Assembly (NCBI GenBank): GCA_030039775.1
Contig: JASHUX010000424.1
Location: 1-20,208, forward strand
Direction: 5' to 3'
DNA length: 20,208 nt
Source of the DNA: Alphaproteobacteria bacterium
Lineage (GTDB): Bacteria > Pseudomonadota > Alphaproteobacteria > ATCC43930 > CGMCC-115725
The notes below the pieces were generated by a model that worked only from the letters and a program-made list of their open reading frames with translations, searched no databases and was not told the DNA's origin. Made by a program: the position numbers and the translations under genes. Each line of letters opens with the position of its first letter. The stretch's first letter is position 1. This document shows positions 10,911-17,260 of the stretch, piece by piece.

Positions 10911-11660
10911 TCACGCGCTCAACCGTGCCATGGCCTCGTCGGTCATGTCGAAGTTGGCGTAGACGTTCTGGACATCATCATTGTCTTCGAGCGTTTCGAG
11001 GAGCCTTATCAGCGACTCGGCCATCTCGCCCTCGACCGCTGTAAGCGATTTCGGTTTCCAAACGAGCTTGGCCGACGTCGCGGGACCCAAAGCCTTTTCC
11101 AAGGCGTCGCACACCGCATTCAGGTCGTCGGGAGCGCACATCGTCCGATGCCCGTCGGCATCGCTTTCGACATTGTCGGCACCAGCCTCGACCGCCGCCT
11201 CGAACATGGCATCAGGGGTAGCGGCCGCCGCGGGGTAAACGATCTCGCCGACATGGTCGAACATGAAGCTGACGGAGTTGCTTTCGCCGAGATTACCTCC
11301 GGACTTGGTGAAGGCGGCGCGCACCTCGCTGGCGGAGCGGTTGCGGTTATCCGTCAGCGCCTCGACGATGACGGCGATGCCGCCCGGGCCGTAGCCCTCA
11401 TAGCGCACTTCTTCGTAATTCTCCTGGCCTTCGCCGCCGGCGCCGCGCTTGATCGCGCGCTCGACCGTGTCCTTCGGCATGTTGGCCGACCGCGCGGCAA
11501 TCACGGCGGCGCGCAATCGCGGGTTGGCCGCAGGGTCGGGAAGGCCGCTGCGGGCCGCCGTCTTCAATTCTCGGATCAGCTTGGTGAAAACCTTGGCGCG
11601 CTTTTTATCCTGCGCGCCCTTGCGGTACATAATATTCTTGAATTGCGAATGGCCAGCCAT
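10911..11660 (-). CDS. yebC: YebC/PmpR-family protein (TACO1-like)
   Basis: Cytosolic three-domain protein. Family members have been described as transcription regulators, and TACO1 as a translation activator; newer reports link YebC to translation through difficult, including proline-rich, stretches. The 249 residues start with the signature [20 protein letters not shown] and contain the conserved RYEGYGPGG at about 105-113. ATG 11660 is clear. It precedes ruvC, an arrangement common in proteobacteria. Its 160-base leader holds a large inverted repeat ending 11 bases before the ATG. The presence of a polyproline TolA downstream is suggestive but proves no functional link. Confidence 0.96.
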   Translation of the reverse strand: MAGHSQFKNIMYRKGAQDKKRAKVFTKLIRELKTAARSGLPDPAANPRLRAAVIAARSANMPKDTVERAIKRGAGGEGQENYEEVRYEGYGPGGIAVIVEALTDNRNRSASEVRAAFTKSGGNLGESNSVSFMFDHVGEIVYPAAAATPDAMFEAAVEAGADNVESDADGHRTMCAPDDLNAVCDALEKALGPATSAKLVWKPKSLTAVEGEMAESLIRLLETLEDNDDVQNVYANFDMTDEAMARLSA

Positions 11661-11671
11661 GGCAATCAGCT

Positions 11672-11777
11672 AAATCCTGAAGATTGGAGCGCGGCACGAT
11701 ACCACATGTGGGGAATCGGCCGAAACCCCGCCAATTCCGGTCGATGCGGCTGTTACCGCTCCAATATGGCAGGATTT
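11672..11777 (-). repeat. Long imperfect inverted repeat in the yebC leader
   Basis: The arms are 11672-11690 and 11758-11777. Each consists of two perfectly complementary 8-mers (aaatcctg and attggagc on the left arm) around a 3- or 4-base internal loop. The enclosed 67 bases contain a perfect 10-base palindrome CCACATGTGG at 11702-11711 and a GGGG/CCCC hairpin around TCGGCCGA. As RNA on the minus strand this folds into a long stem just before the yebC start. It has no U-run, so a classical terminator is unlikely. It could be a leader regulator, or a small element with imperfect terminal repeats; no target duplication is visible. Confidence 0.55.
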
Positions 11778-11820
11778 GGGTGATTCTTTCGCAAAAATTG
11801 CGGGCGAACGCACCGGGTCC

Positions 11821-12075
11821 TCACCGTTCGCGCCGGCCGACTTCGTCGTCGTAACCTTCGCGGTTGCTGTAGAACAAGAGGCTCATCAGCCCGACCCCCA
11901 GCACCAGCGTCAGCACCACGCCGCCGGCAAGAGCGATCACGGCAATGACGCTCATGTCGGAATCGCGCAGCGTGAACCAGCCATAGATGACGATGGCCAC
12001 CAGACATACGATCAAGACGGCGACGGCGATCCAGAAGCTGCGACGCACGTTCGCGCGTCCCCGGGTCTCGGGCAT
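11821..12075 (-). CDS. Small two-helix membrane protein of unknown function
   Basis: Not a named family that I recognise with certainty. The 84 residues have a short basic N-terminus (MPETRGRANVRR), a membrane helix at about 14-34, a short loop with LRDSDMS, a second helix at about 43-68 rich in Gly, Val and Leu, and a charged tail with YSNREGYDDE. Both termini are predicted cytoplasmic. The ATG at 12075 overlaps the ymdB stop by one base (TAATG), so translation is probably coupled; a longer ORF starting at 12201 lies inside ymdB and is rejected. Similar small membrane proteins follow ymdB in other alphaproteobacteria, from memory. Confidence 0.8.
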   Translation of the reverse strand: MPETRGRANVRRSFWIAVAVLIVCLVAIVIYGWFTLRDSDMSVIAVIALAGGVVLTLVLGVGLMSLLFYSNREGYDDEVGRRER

Positions 12076-12911
12076 TACGCGGCCGGCACCGGCTGCATGG
12101 CCGGAAGCGGCCACACCGGCGCGAGTTTGCCGCCGACCCGTAACGGCGCGATCCATTTGGTGAAACCAGTGGCGTCGTCGGTTTCGACGAAGATAGCGCA
12201 CAACGTCGCCTCGCCTTCCGCCACCTGCATGCGTTCACCGGGCATCATGGTTACGAAGCGCGCAATCACGCCTTCTTTCTTCATGCCGATGACGGAATCA
12301 TAGTCGCCGCACATGCCGGCATCGGACTGATAACCAGTGCCGCCTGGCAATATGCGGTGATCCGCGGTGGGGACGTGCGTATGGCTGCCGACCACGGCCG
12401 AGGCGCGGCCGTCGCAGAACTGGCCCATCGCGACTTTCTCGGAGGTCGCGTCGGCATGGAAATCGACCAGGATTGCGGTGACCGAACCGAGGGGATGTTG
12501 GCGCAACAAGCCATCGACGGTGCGGAATGGATCGTCGATCGCGTCCATGAACACGCGGCCCATGGCGTTGATGACAAGGATGGTACGGCCGTCCTTGAGT
12601 TGGTAGGTGCCGTGGCCGTTACCGGGCGTTCCCGGCGGATAGTTGATCGGGCGGAGCAAGCGCGGATCACCGCCGATATAAGGAATGATTTCGCCCTTGG
12701 CCCAGGAATGATTGCCGCCGGTGACGACGTCGCAACCCGCCTCGTAGAACTCGGCGCAGATTTCCCTGGTGATACCGAACCCGTGCGCAGCGTTCTCGCC
12801 GTTTACTACTACGAAATCGAGCGACAACTCGCGCCGCAGCCGCGGCATGTTCTTGGTGACGACCTCGCGGCCGGTCCGGCCCACCACATCGCCGCAAAAA
12901 AGAATCCGCAT
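12075..12911 (-). CDS. ymdB: YmdB-family metallophosphoesterase (TIGR00282)
   Basis: Calcineurin-like phosphoesterase with a two-metal site; the Bacillus YmdB hydrolyses cyclic nucleotides and affects RNA decay and cell fate. This is not the E. coli macrodomain YmdB. The 278 residues carry the expected ligands: D8 in FCGDVVG, E39 and N40 in NGENAAHG, N67 and H68 in GGNHSW, and later histidines in DFHADATSEK and GSHTHVPTAD. The C-terminal 20 residues are Pro-rich and variable. ATG 12911 lies downstream of the 6S RNA region. It is followed with one base of overlap by the small membrane protein. Confidence 0.95.
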   Translation of the reverse strand: MRILFCGDVVGRTGREVVTKNMPRLRRELSLDFVVVNGENAAHGFGITREICAEFYEAGCDVVTGGNHSWAKGEIIPYIGGDPRLLRPINYPPGTPGNGHGTYQLKDGRTILVINAMGRVFMDAIDDPFRTVDGLLRQHPLGSVTAILVDFHADATSEKVAMGQFCDGRASAVVGSHTHVPTADHRILPGGTGYQSDAGMCGDYDSVIGMKKEGVIARFVTMMPGERMQVAEGEATLCAIFVETDDATGFTKWIAPLRVGGKLAPVWPLPAMQPVPAA

Positions 12912-12989
12912 CGCTACCTCTGTTTACTTGCGCCGGCCAGGTCGGTGGGCGGCGTGTGGTTTCCTTGCGTGGACTGCCGCCTAACCAAC

Positions 12990-13163
12990 CCGGCCGCGCG
13001 TATAGGTTGGCGTGGCGGCTACGAGCGCGGACAAAAGCAAGTGGATGGAGCCGCGACGGCCGTCGGTATGCTTACCCTCGCGGCCCGCTTTCGCAGGTCG
13101 GGGGCAATGTACCGAAGCCACGGCTCCGGCAGGGACAGCCCCCTCGAGGTGAATATCGGCCCC
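12990..13163 (-). ncRNA. ssrS: 6S RNA (SsrS), approximate ends
   Basis: RNA that mimics an open promoter and binds sigma-70 RNA polymerase. Evidence is position and structure: it fills the 302-base gap directly downstream of zapA on the same strand, the classical place for ssrS. On the minus strand GGGGGCU can pair with AGCCGCC (one mismatch) as a closing stem. GUCCCUGCC and an unpaired stretch ending UUUUGUCCGCGCU form a central bubble, and GGAGCCG pairs with CGGCUCC as the upper stem. The 5' side GGCUGUCCCUGCCGGAGCCG resembles the E. coli CAGUCCCCUGAGCCG. CCAACC/GGUUGG near 12984-13010 may be the 3' hairpin. Ends are estimates, and a covariance search would be needed to set them. Confidence 0.72.
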
Positions 13164-13213
13164 GGGGTATCTGCGACCTAACGCGCCGCGCAGCCCCATC
13201 CATTCTGTCCGAC

Positions 13214-13519
13214 CTATATCTTGGCGCCCTCGAGCCGTTCGGCAACGGTTTCGATGCGCTTCGCCAGCGCCTTGATACCGTCGGCGAAGGCGTCCGGGCT
13301 ATGCCCGTTCATGCCGCCTTTTGCTTCGGCGAGTTCGTCCGCCATGGTCAGCAGCGTCATTACCAAAAGACGGGACTCGCCAGTTTGGCCTGCTTGTGCG
13401 CCGAATTTCCGGATACGGCTGTCAACGCCGCGCGCCAACTCTCGGATTCGCGCTTCCTCGCCCGGCCCGCAGCCGATCGAGTACTCGCGGCCGTTCAGCG
13501 AAATAGAGACTTGTGCCAT
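13214..13519 (-). CDS. zapA: Cell division protein ZapA
   Basis: Small cytosolic protein that cross-links FtsZ filaments at the division ring. The 101 residues begin MAQVSISLNGREYSIGC, the typical start of alphaproteobacterial ZapA, followed by the globular segment with VDSRIRKFG and a C-terminal helix at about 50-100 suited to the coiled-coil tetramer (VMTLLTMADEL...AKRIETVAERLEG). ATG 13519 overlaps the stop of the upstream small gene by one base (TGATG), which indicates coupled translation. The 6S RNA gene follows. Confidence 0.94.
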   Translation of the reverse strand: MAQVSISLNGREYSIGCGPGEEARIRELARGVDSRIRKFGAQAGQTGESRLLVMTLLTMADELAEAKGGMNGHSPDAFADGIKALAKRIETVAERLEGAKI

Positions 13520-13698
13520 CAGTCTTCCAGGATACGGTCGAGCCGCGCGATCGTTGCGTCGAGCCGCGCCGCCACTTGCGCCGCCGTCTGCGCCAGCACG
13601 CTGTTCTGAGCCGGACGCGCCGCTCCTTTACCGACCACCTTCTCAAGACGGCCGATCGCGCCCTCCAGATGCTTCATCGCTTCGTCGACATTCGCCAT
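13519..13698 (-). CDS. Small coiled-coil protein upstream of zapA (DUF4164-like)
   Basis: A 59-codon gene whose product starts MANVDEAMKHLEGAIGRLEK and ends in ARLDATIARLDRILED. Spaced Leu and Ile residues and abundant Ala, Glu and Arg point to two amphipathic helices that could form a coiled coil; no Cys or Trp is present. A ribosome site AGGTGG lies about five bases before the ATG at 13698. Its TGA overlaps the zapA ATG by one base. Alphaproteobacteria often have a short DUF4164 protein in this position; family membership here is inferred from place and shape. A role with ZapA in division is a reasonable inference and not shown. Confidence 0.8.
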   Translation of the reverse strand: MANVDEAMKHLEGAIGRLEKVVGKGAARPAQNSVLAQTAAQVAARLDATIARLDRILED

Positions 13699-13741
13699 AG
13701 TGCCACCTTTAAACCAAGCTTACCGGGGCGCCCGGGCAAAC

Positions 13742-14518
13742 TCAATCGGTTGGTGGCGCCGCCGATTCCGTCGCGGCGGCTTCGATCTGGCGGGCGCGGA
13801 TGATTTGCAAGCGACGGTGCATCAGCGCACGGGCGCCCTCGGCGTCGCGCGCTTCGATCCGCGCCAGCAGCGCGGCATTCGACGCGATCACCCGCGCCGC
13901 CACCTCGTCGTTGAGGCGGCGGGCGTAGAGCGGTTCGAGTACGAACCGTAGCGCTTTGAATTGCGCGATCATGGCGCGATTGTGCGACGACGCCACCACC
14001 GTTTCGTGAAAACGCAGCGACAGCTCGGTGAATTCCGGTTTCGAATGTCGGTGCTCGCGCAGCGCGCGCAAAATCTCGCGCAGAGCGGCGAGATCGTTCT
14101 CATCCGCATTGCGCGCCGCGAGCTCGGTCGAGTTCACTTCGATGGCGATCTGCGCATCGAAAATCTCGGCGAGCGTAACGCCGATCAACTTGAGCTGAAT
14201 CGCGAGCGCGTCGGCGAACCGCTCGATGTTGCCACCCGCAATGAAGGTGCCGCCTTTGGCGCCGACACGAATCTCCACAATGCCGGCGGCCTCCAAGGAA
14301 CGAAGCGCGTCGCGGATCGCCATGCGGCTGACGCCGTAGCGCCGCGCCAGCTCGATCTCGCCGCCGAGCCGTTCGCCACTCTTGAGGTCGCCGTCGAACA
14401 GCATCGCTCTAATCTGCCGGATGATGCGCCACGACAACGTGCCGTCGCGCACCGGCTGCCACGGTGCGACGTCGCCCGACTTGTCGGCTTCACGGAGTGT
14501 GGCGGTCGCGCGGGCCAT
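13742..14518 (-). CDS. GntR-family regulator, FadR/FCD subgroup
   Basis: Transcription factor with an N-terminal winged helix and a C-terminal ligand-binding FCD domain that usually senses small organic acids. Of 258 residues, about 20-90 form the DNA-binding domain (SGERLGGEIELARRYGVSR, then AIRDALRSLEAAGIVEIR and the wing GAKGGTFI). About 100-240 form the all-helical FCD domain with FHETVVASSHNRAM and MHRRLQIIRARQ. ATG 14518 begins at MARATATLRE; a longer ORF to 14740 is a shadow of the upstream gene. It starts four bases after the stop of the methyltransferase gene and is probably its co-transcribed regulator. Confidence 0.92.
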   Translation of the reverse strand: MARATATLREADKSGDVAPWQPVRDGTLSWRIIRQIRAMLFDGDLKSGERLGGEIELARRYGVSRMAIRDALRSLEAAGIVEIRVGAKGGTFIAGGNIERFADALAIQLKLIGVTLAEIFDAQIAIEVNSTELAARNADENDLAALREILRALREHRHSKPEFTELSLRFHETVVASSHNRAMIAQFKALRFVLEPLYARRLNDEVAARVIASNAALLARIEARDAEGARALMHRRLQIIRARQIEAAATESAAPPTD

Positions 14519-14522
14519 GAAA

Positions 14523-15635
14523 TTACTTCGCCGAGCCCCAGATCGCGACCGCAGTCTCGACGCACAATGCCAGCTTGCTCCGCTCGATGTCTTCCGTGAC
14601 GGGGTTTCCTTGGTAACCGGAGGCAAAACCGCATTGCGGCGATACGCCCATGTTCTCGACGGGCATGAATTTGGCCGCGTCATCGACGCGGCGCCTGAGC
14701 ATGTCTTTGGTTTCCATCTCTGGCACTTTTGAACTGACAAGACCTAGAACCACGCGCTTGTCCTTGGGCATGAAACGCACCGGCTCGAACCCTCCGGCGC
14801 GCGCCGATTCATATTCGAGGAAATAGCCGTCGACATTGAGGTGCGCGAACACCGGCTCCGCGATGGGCTCGTAGCCGCCCTCGGCCGCCCAACGCCCAGC
14901 CATGTTGCCGCGGCACAGATGAATCGCGATGGTCACGCCCGCCGGCTTTTTCGCGATCACCGCGTTGATGAGCTTGACGTACCGATGGGGCAGCGCATCC
15001 GGGTCCTCGCCCCGGTCACGCATCGCCTGGCGCATCTTCTGATCGCAAAGATAGGCGAAATTCGTGTCGTCGAATTGGACATAGGTGCAGCCCGCGTCGT
15101 CCAGGGCCTTCAATTCGGCCACGTAAACCGCAACCACGTCTTCGACGTAGGCGTCGAGATCGGGATAGGCGCTCTCGCTGACGGCGCCGCGCCCGCCGCG
15201 CAGCAGCATAGTCGGCGACGGGATCGTGAGCTTCGCGGTCTGTTTGGTTGCGGCCTTGGTGAATTTGAAGCCGTCGACTTCGATGTTTTGGCTGTGGCGG
15301 ATCTTGCCGACAATCTTTAGCCGCGGCGGTTGGAACGCTTGGCCCGGCGCGTTGGCGTCGGGCGCCCGGCCCAGCACCGCCGACACACCCTCGATCTGCC
15401 CCAGGAAATCGAAATGGAACGAGGTTCGGCGGAACTCACCGTCGGTAACACTCGCAAGGCCAACAGATTCTTGAAGCGCGACAGCCTCGCGGATGGACTT
15501 GTCCTCAAGCGCGTGCAACGCCGCGGCATCGAACTTGCCGTCGAGAAATTTCTCGCGCGCGGACCGCAACGGCGCCGGACGCAACAGGCTACCGACATGG
15601 TCGGCGCGAAAAGGAGGTTTCACCGAACCGGGCAT
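14523..15635 (-). CDS. MetE C-domain-type (cobalamin-independent) methyltransferase
   Basis: Resembles the C-terminal catalytic barrel of methionine synthase MetE and the YxjG-type single-domain proteins (COG0620), which move methyl groups to a thiol. The 370 residues contain all expected zinc ligands: H239 and C241 in IHLCRGN, E274 in FLEYES, and C335 in VSPQCGFASG. The N-terminal half with FRADHVGSLLRP is typical. The folate- and homocysteine-binding N-domain of full MetE is absent, so it may serve another methyl donor or acceptor. No strong ribosome site precedes ATG 15635. It sits with a GntR/FCD regulator and a broken amidohydrolase, which suggests a catabolic methyl-transfer role more than biosynthesis. 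Confidence 0.88.
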   Translation of the reverse strand: MPGSVKPPFRADHVGSLLRPAPLRSAREKFLDGKFDAAALHALEDKSIREAVALQESVGLASVTDGEFRRTSFHFDFLGQIEGVSAVLGRAPDANAPGQAFQPPRLKIVGKIRHSQNIEVDGFKFTKAATKQTAKLTIPSPTMLLRGGRGAVSESAYPDLDAYVEDVVAVYVAELKALDDAGCTYVQFDDTNFAYLCDQKMRQAMRDRGEDPDALPHRYVKLINAVIAKKPAGVTIAIHLCRGNMAGRWAAEGGYEPIAEPVFAHLNVDGYFLEYESARAGGFEPVRFMPKDKRVVLGLVSSKVPEMETKDMLRRRVDDAAKFMPVENMGVSPQCGFASGYQGNPVTEDIERSKLALCVETAVAIWGSAK

Positions 15636-15676
15636 GAGTTACTCACAGCTTGATGCGTTTGGAAACCGGGAAGGGC

Positions 15677-15832
15677 TCCGATTTCCTTGGCATTCAGCGC
15701 CGTATTAATGTCATCATCGCTGTCTCGCACGCCCGGGCCACGGCCGTGCGAGCCTCGGTGGGACAAGAGCAATGATTTGTACGCCCACAGCGCGGGGGGC
15801 GCGCTGACATGGCCGTGACAGTCGATGATCAT
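15677..15832 (-). pseudogene. 5' remnant of an amidohydrolase gene
   Basis: The reading frame starting at ATG 15832 encodes MIIDCHGHVSAPPALWAYKS and goes on through SHRGSHGRG and DDINTALNAKE, which matches the N-terminus of amidohydrolases of the oxalomesaconate-hydratase-like group (metal-binding HxH is H6 and H8). After about 52 residues the similarity ends and the frame runs on to a stop at 15620, inside the 5' end of the methyltransferase gene. Intact relatives have about 300-380 residues, so most of the gene is gone. The extent given is my estimate of the recognisable part. A functional short peptide cannot be excluded but is unlikely. Confidence 0.7.
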
Positions 15833-16025
15833 TCATGCACTCCCGAGCCCGACTCGGATGCCGTAACGTGGAGCCAAGCGAGTCGCATCACGATTTGCCT
15901 TTTTTCGTCCGGCATCGGCGTCGAACGGATTTGTATGATATTTGAAAAGTTCAGCAATAGCCTTGGATTGTCAAGGGGCCGGGCAAATGCGCGATGACTC
16001 TTCTTCGCATTTCCCTTGCACTCCC

Positions 16026-16031
16026 TATAGT
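16026..16031 (+). promoter_or_regulatory. Possible -10 box for the plus-strand gene pair
   Basis: TATAGT lies 29 bases before the TTG start at 16061. No good -35 hexamer is visible 16-18 bases upstream (CTTCGC is the nearest). The surrounding intergenic region 15833-16060 holds nothing else I can support beyond an AT-richer segment at 15925-15975 and, on the minus strand, an isolated TTGACA at 15974-15969 without a convincing partner. Confidence 0.3.
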
Positions 16032-16060
16032 CGATTTCTGCCTGGCGGGAGAGAGGTGGC

Positions 16061-17260
16061 TTGAGCAACTGGCAACTCGACCGGCTTCCGGGGGACGTAC
16101 GTCTGGAAGCTGAAAATGCCGCGCAGCGGGACGGTCTGCCGCTGCATCGTTGGCTGGGACAACTGATTCGTTTGACTTGCGACGAGGAGGGTGTGCCGCT
16201 GGCGCGCGAATTGACGCGCGGGGCGTCGGGCCAGGCCGCAGGCAATGGACATCGTCAGCAGCCCGTCATGCCGATTCGGCTGCCCGTCGAACCGATCCGC
16301 ATTCCGCCGCAGGCACGCGCAATCGACCCCGCTGAACAGCGGACGGCGGCTCGCGCTGATATCGGGCATCGCACCGGCAACGGTCAGGCCACATCGATTC
16401 CTGAGGACCCAGCGCGCGCGCCAGAACTGCCTCGAAGGCCGCCGGAACGCATCGCGCTGGTCGCTCGCGACGAGAGGTCCGATCAACTGGAGGCCGCGCG
16501 GACGGTGGGGCAATCGCCGCGGGCCATGAGCGCCCGGGAAAAACTCGCGGCGGCAGCCGCTCCAATTGCCCGATCGAGCGAGCCTGGCCGCTCCTATCAG
16601 CCGCCGCGTCAATCCGCCCCCGTGTCCCGCGAGAGCGGCGAGCGCGAGCCGCTTGTTCGGGAAATTCCTCAGCCCACAGCCGCGCCGGCCCCCTCGCAAA
16701 TTTACGTGCAACGGCCTGCGGCTCGGTTATCCACTATATCCTCGTTATCCATCACCCCGAATCCTGTCGCGCCGCCGACGCCGCGCGGGATGCCGCCGAT
16801 CTTGCCGGTGCAGTCGGCATCCGTGCCAAGCCGGTTCGCGGAAACGGCACCGCCGGCCCGGCAGGAGCGTGTCGCGCCGTCGATCTCAGCATCGGCTGCA
16901 TCGCCGCCACCGGCGTCAACGGTGCCGGCAGCCGTGCGCTCCGATGAACGGTTGTCGGCGTTGGCGAAGCTAGTTCAGGGGCTTCGGCGAAACGAATTGT
17001 CGCCGATCGGCGAGGCGCGCCTGTTCCTGAAGCTGATGACCGAGCAGATGGCGCCGATTGGCGACATCACCGTCGTGACCGGCCGCACCAAGGAGCAGGT
17101 CGCGCGGTCGCTTCGGCTCTTGGGTCTGTCGGACCGCCTGCGCGATCTGATCGACCGCGGCGCCCTGTCTCGCGAGCAAGCTTTCGCGCTCCTCGACACC
17201 GACGATCCGGACACAACCAAGCCCGTGATACCGCCGAGCGGTGGACATCGTACGCCATGA
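16061..17260 (+). CDS. ParB/KorB-HTH-like protein with N-terminal PodJ-like motif
   Basis: Not a named family. The 399 residues have three parts. Residues 4-37 form a helix-turn-helix-sized motif (LPGDVRLEAENAAQRDGL, then HRWLGQLIR) like the start of PodJ-type polarity proteins. Residues 40-290 are Pro/Arg/Ala-rich and probably disordered. Residues 298-379 look like the central DNA-binding domain of ParB/KorB: LVQGLRRNELSPIGEAR, then VVTGRTKEQVARSLRLLGL, then RGALSREQAFALLD. The ParB CTPase domain with its GERR motif is absent, as are membrane segments. The start is TTG at 16061, with GAGAGG about five bases upstream. Its stop overlaps the next ATG as ATGA, so the two products are likely made together. 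DNA binding is an inference from similarity. Confidence 0.72.
   Translation: MSNWQLDRLPGDVRLEAENAAQRDGLPLHRWLGQLIRLTCDEEGVPLARELTRGASGQAAGNGHRQQPVMPIRLPVEPIRIPPQARAIDPAEQRTAARADIGHRTGNGQATSIPEDPARAPELPRRPPERIALVARDERSDQLEAARTVGQSPRAMSAREKLAAAAAPIARSSEPGRSYQPPRQSAPVSRESGEREPLVREIPQPTAAPAPSQIYVQRPAARLSTISSLSITPNPVAPPTPRGMPPILPVQSASVPSRFAETAPPARQERVAPSISASAASPPPASTVPAAVRSDERLSALAKLVQGLRRNELSPIGEARLFLKLMTEQMAPIGDITVVTGRTKEQVARSLRLLGLSDRLRDLIDRGALSREQAFALLDTDDPDTTKPVIPPSGGHRTP

Noticed and set aside
10782..11783. Long plus-strand frame of 333 codons opposite yebC
   Set aside because: Antisense shadow produced by high GC; yebC has a full family match on the minus strand.
11785..11805. Short CGCAA/TTGCG hairpin after the small membrane protein gene
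   Set aside because: Only five base pairs with no U-run on either strand; not supportable as a terminator.
15829..15915. 28-codon minus-strand ORF (starts MPDEKRQIV) ending on the amidohydrolase ATG
   Set aside because: It could be the tail of a lost upstream gene, since its stop overlaps the next start, but I see no family match and no clear ribosome site, so it is not listed as a gene.
15946..15974. TTGACA with AACTTT 17 bases on, minus strand, upstream of the amidohydrolase remnant
   Set aside because: The -35 box is perfect but the -10 box is poor; kept only as a remark in the intergenic entry.
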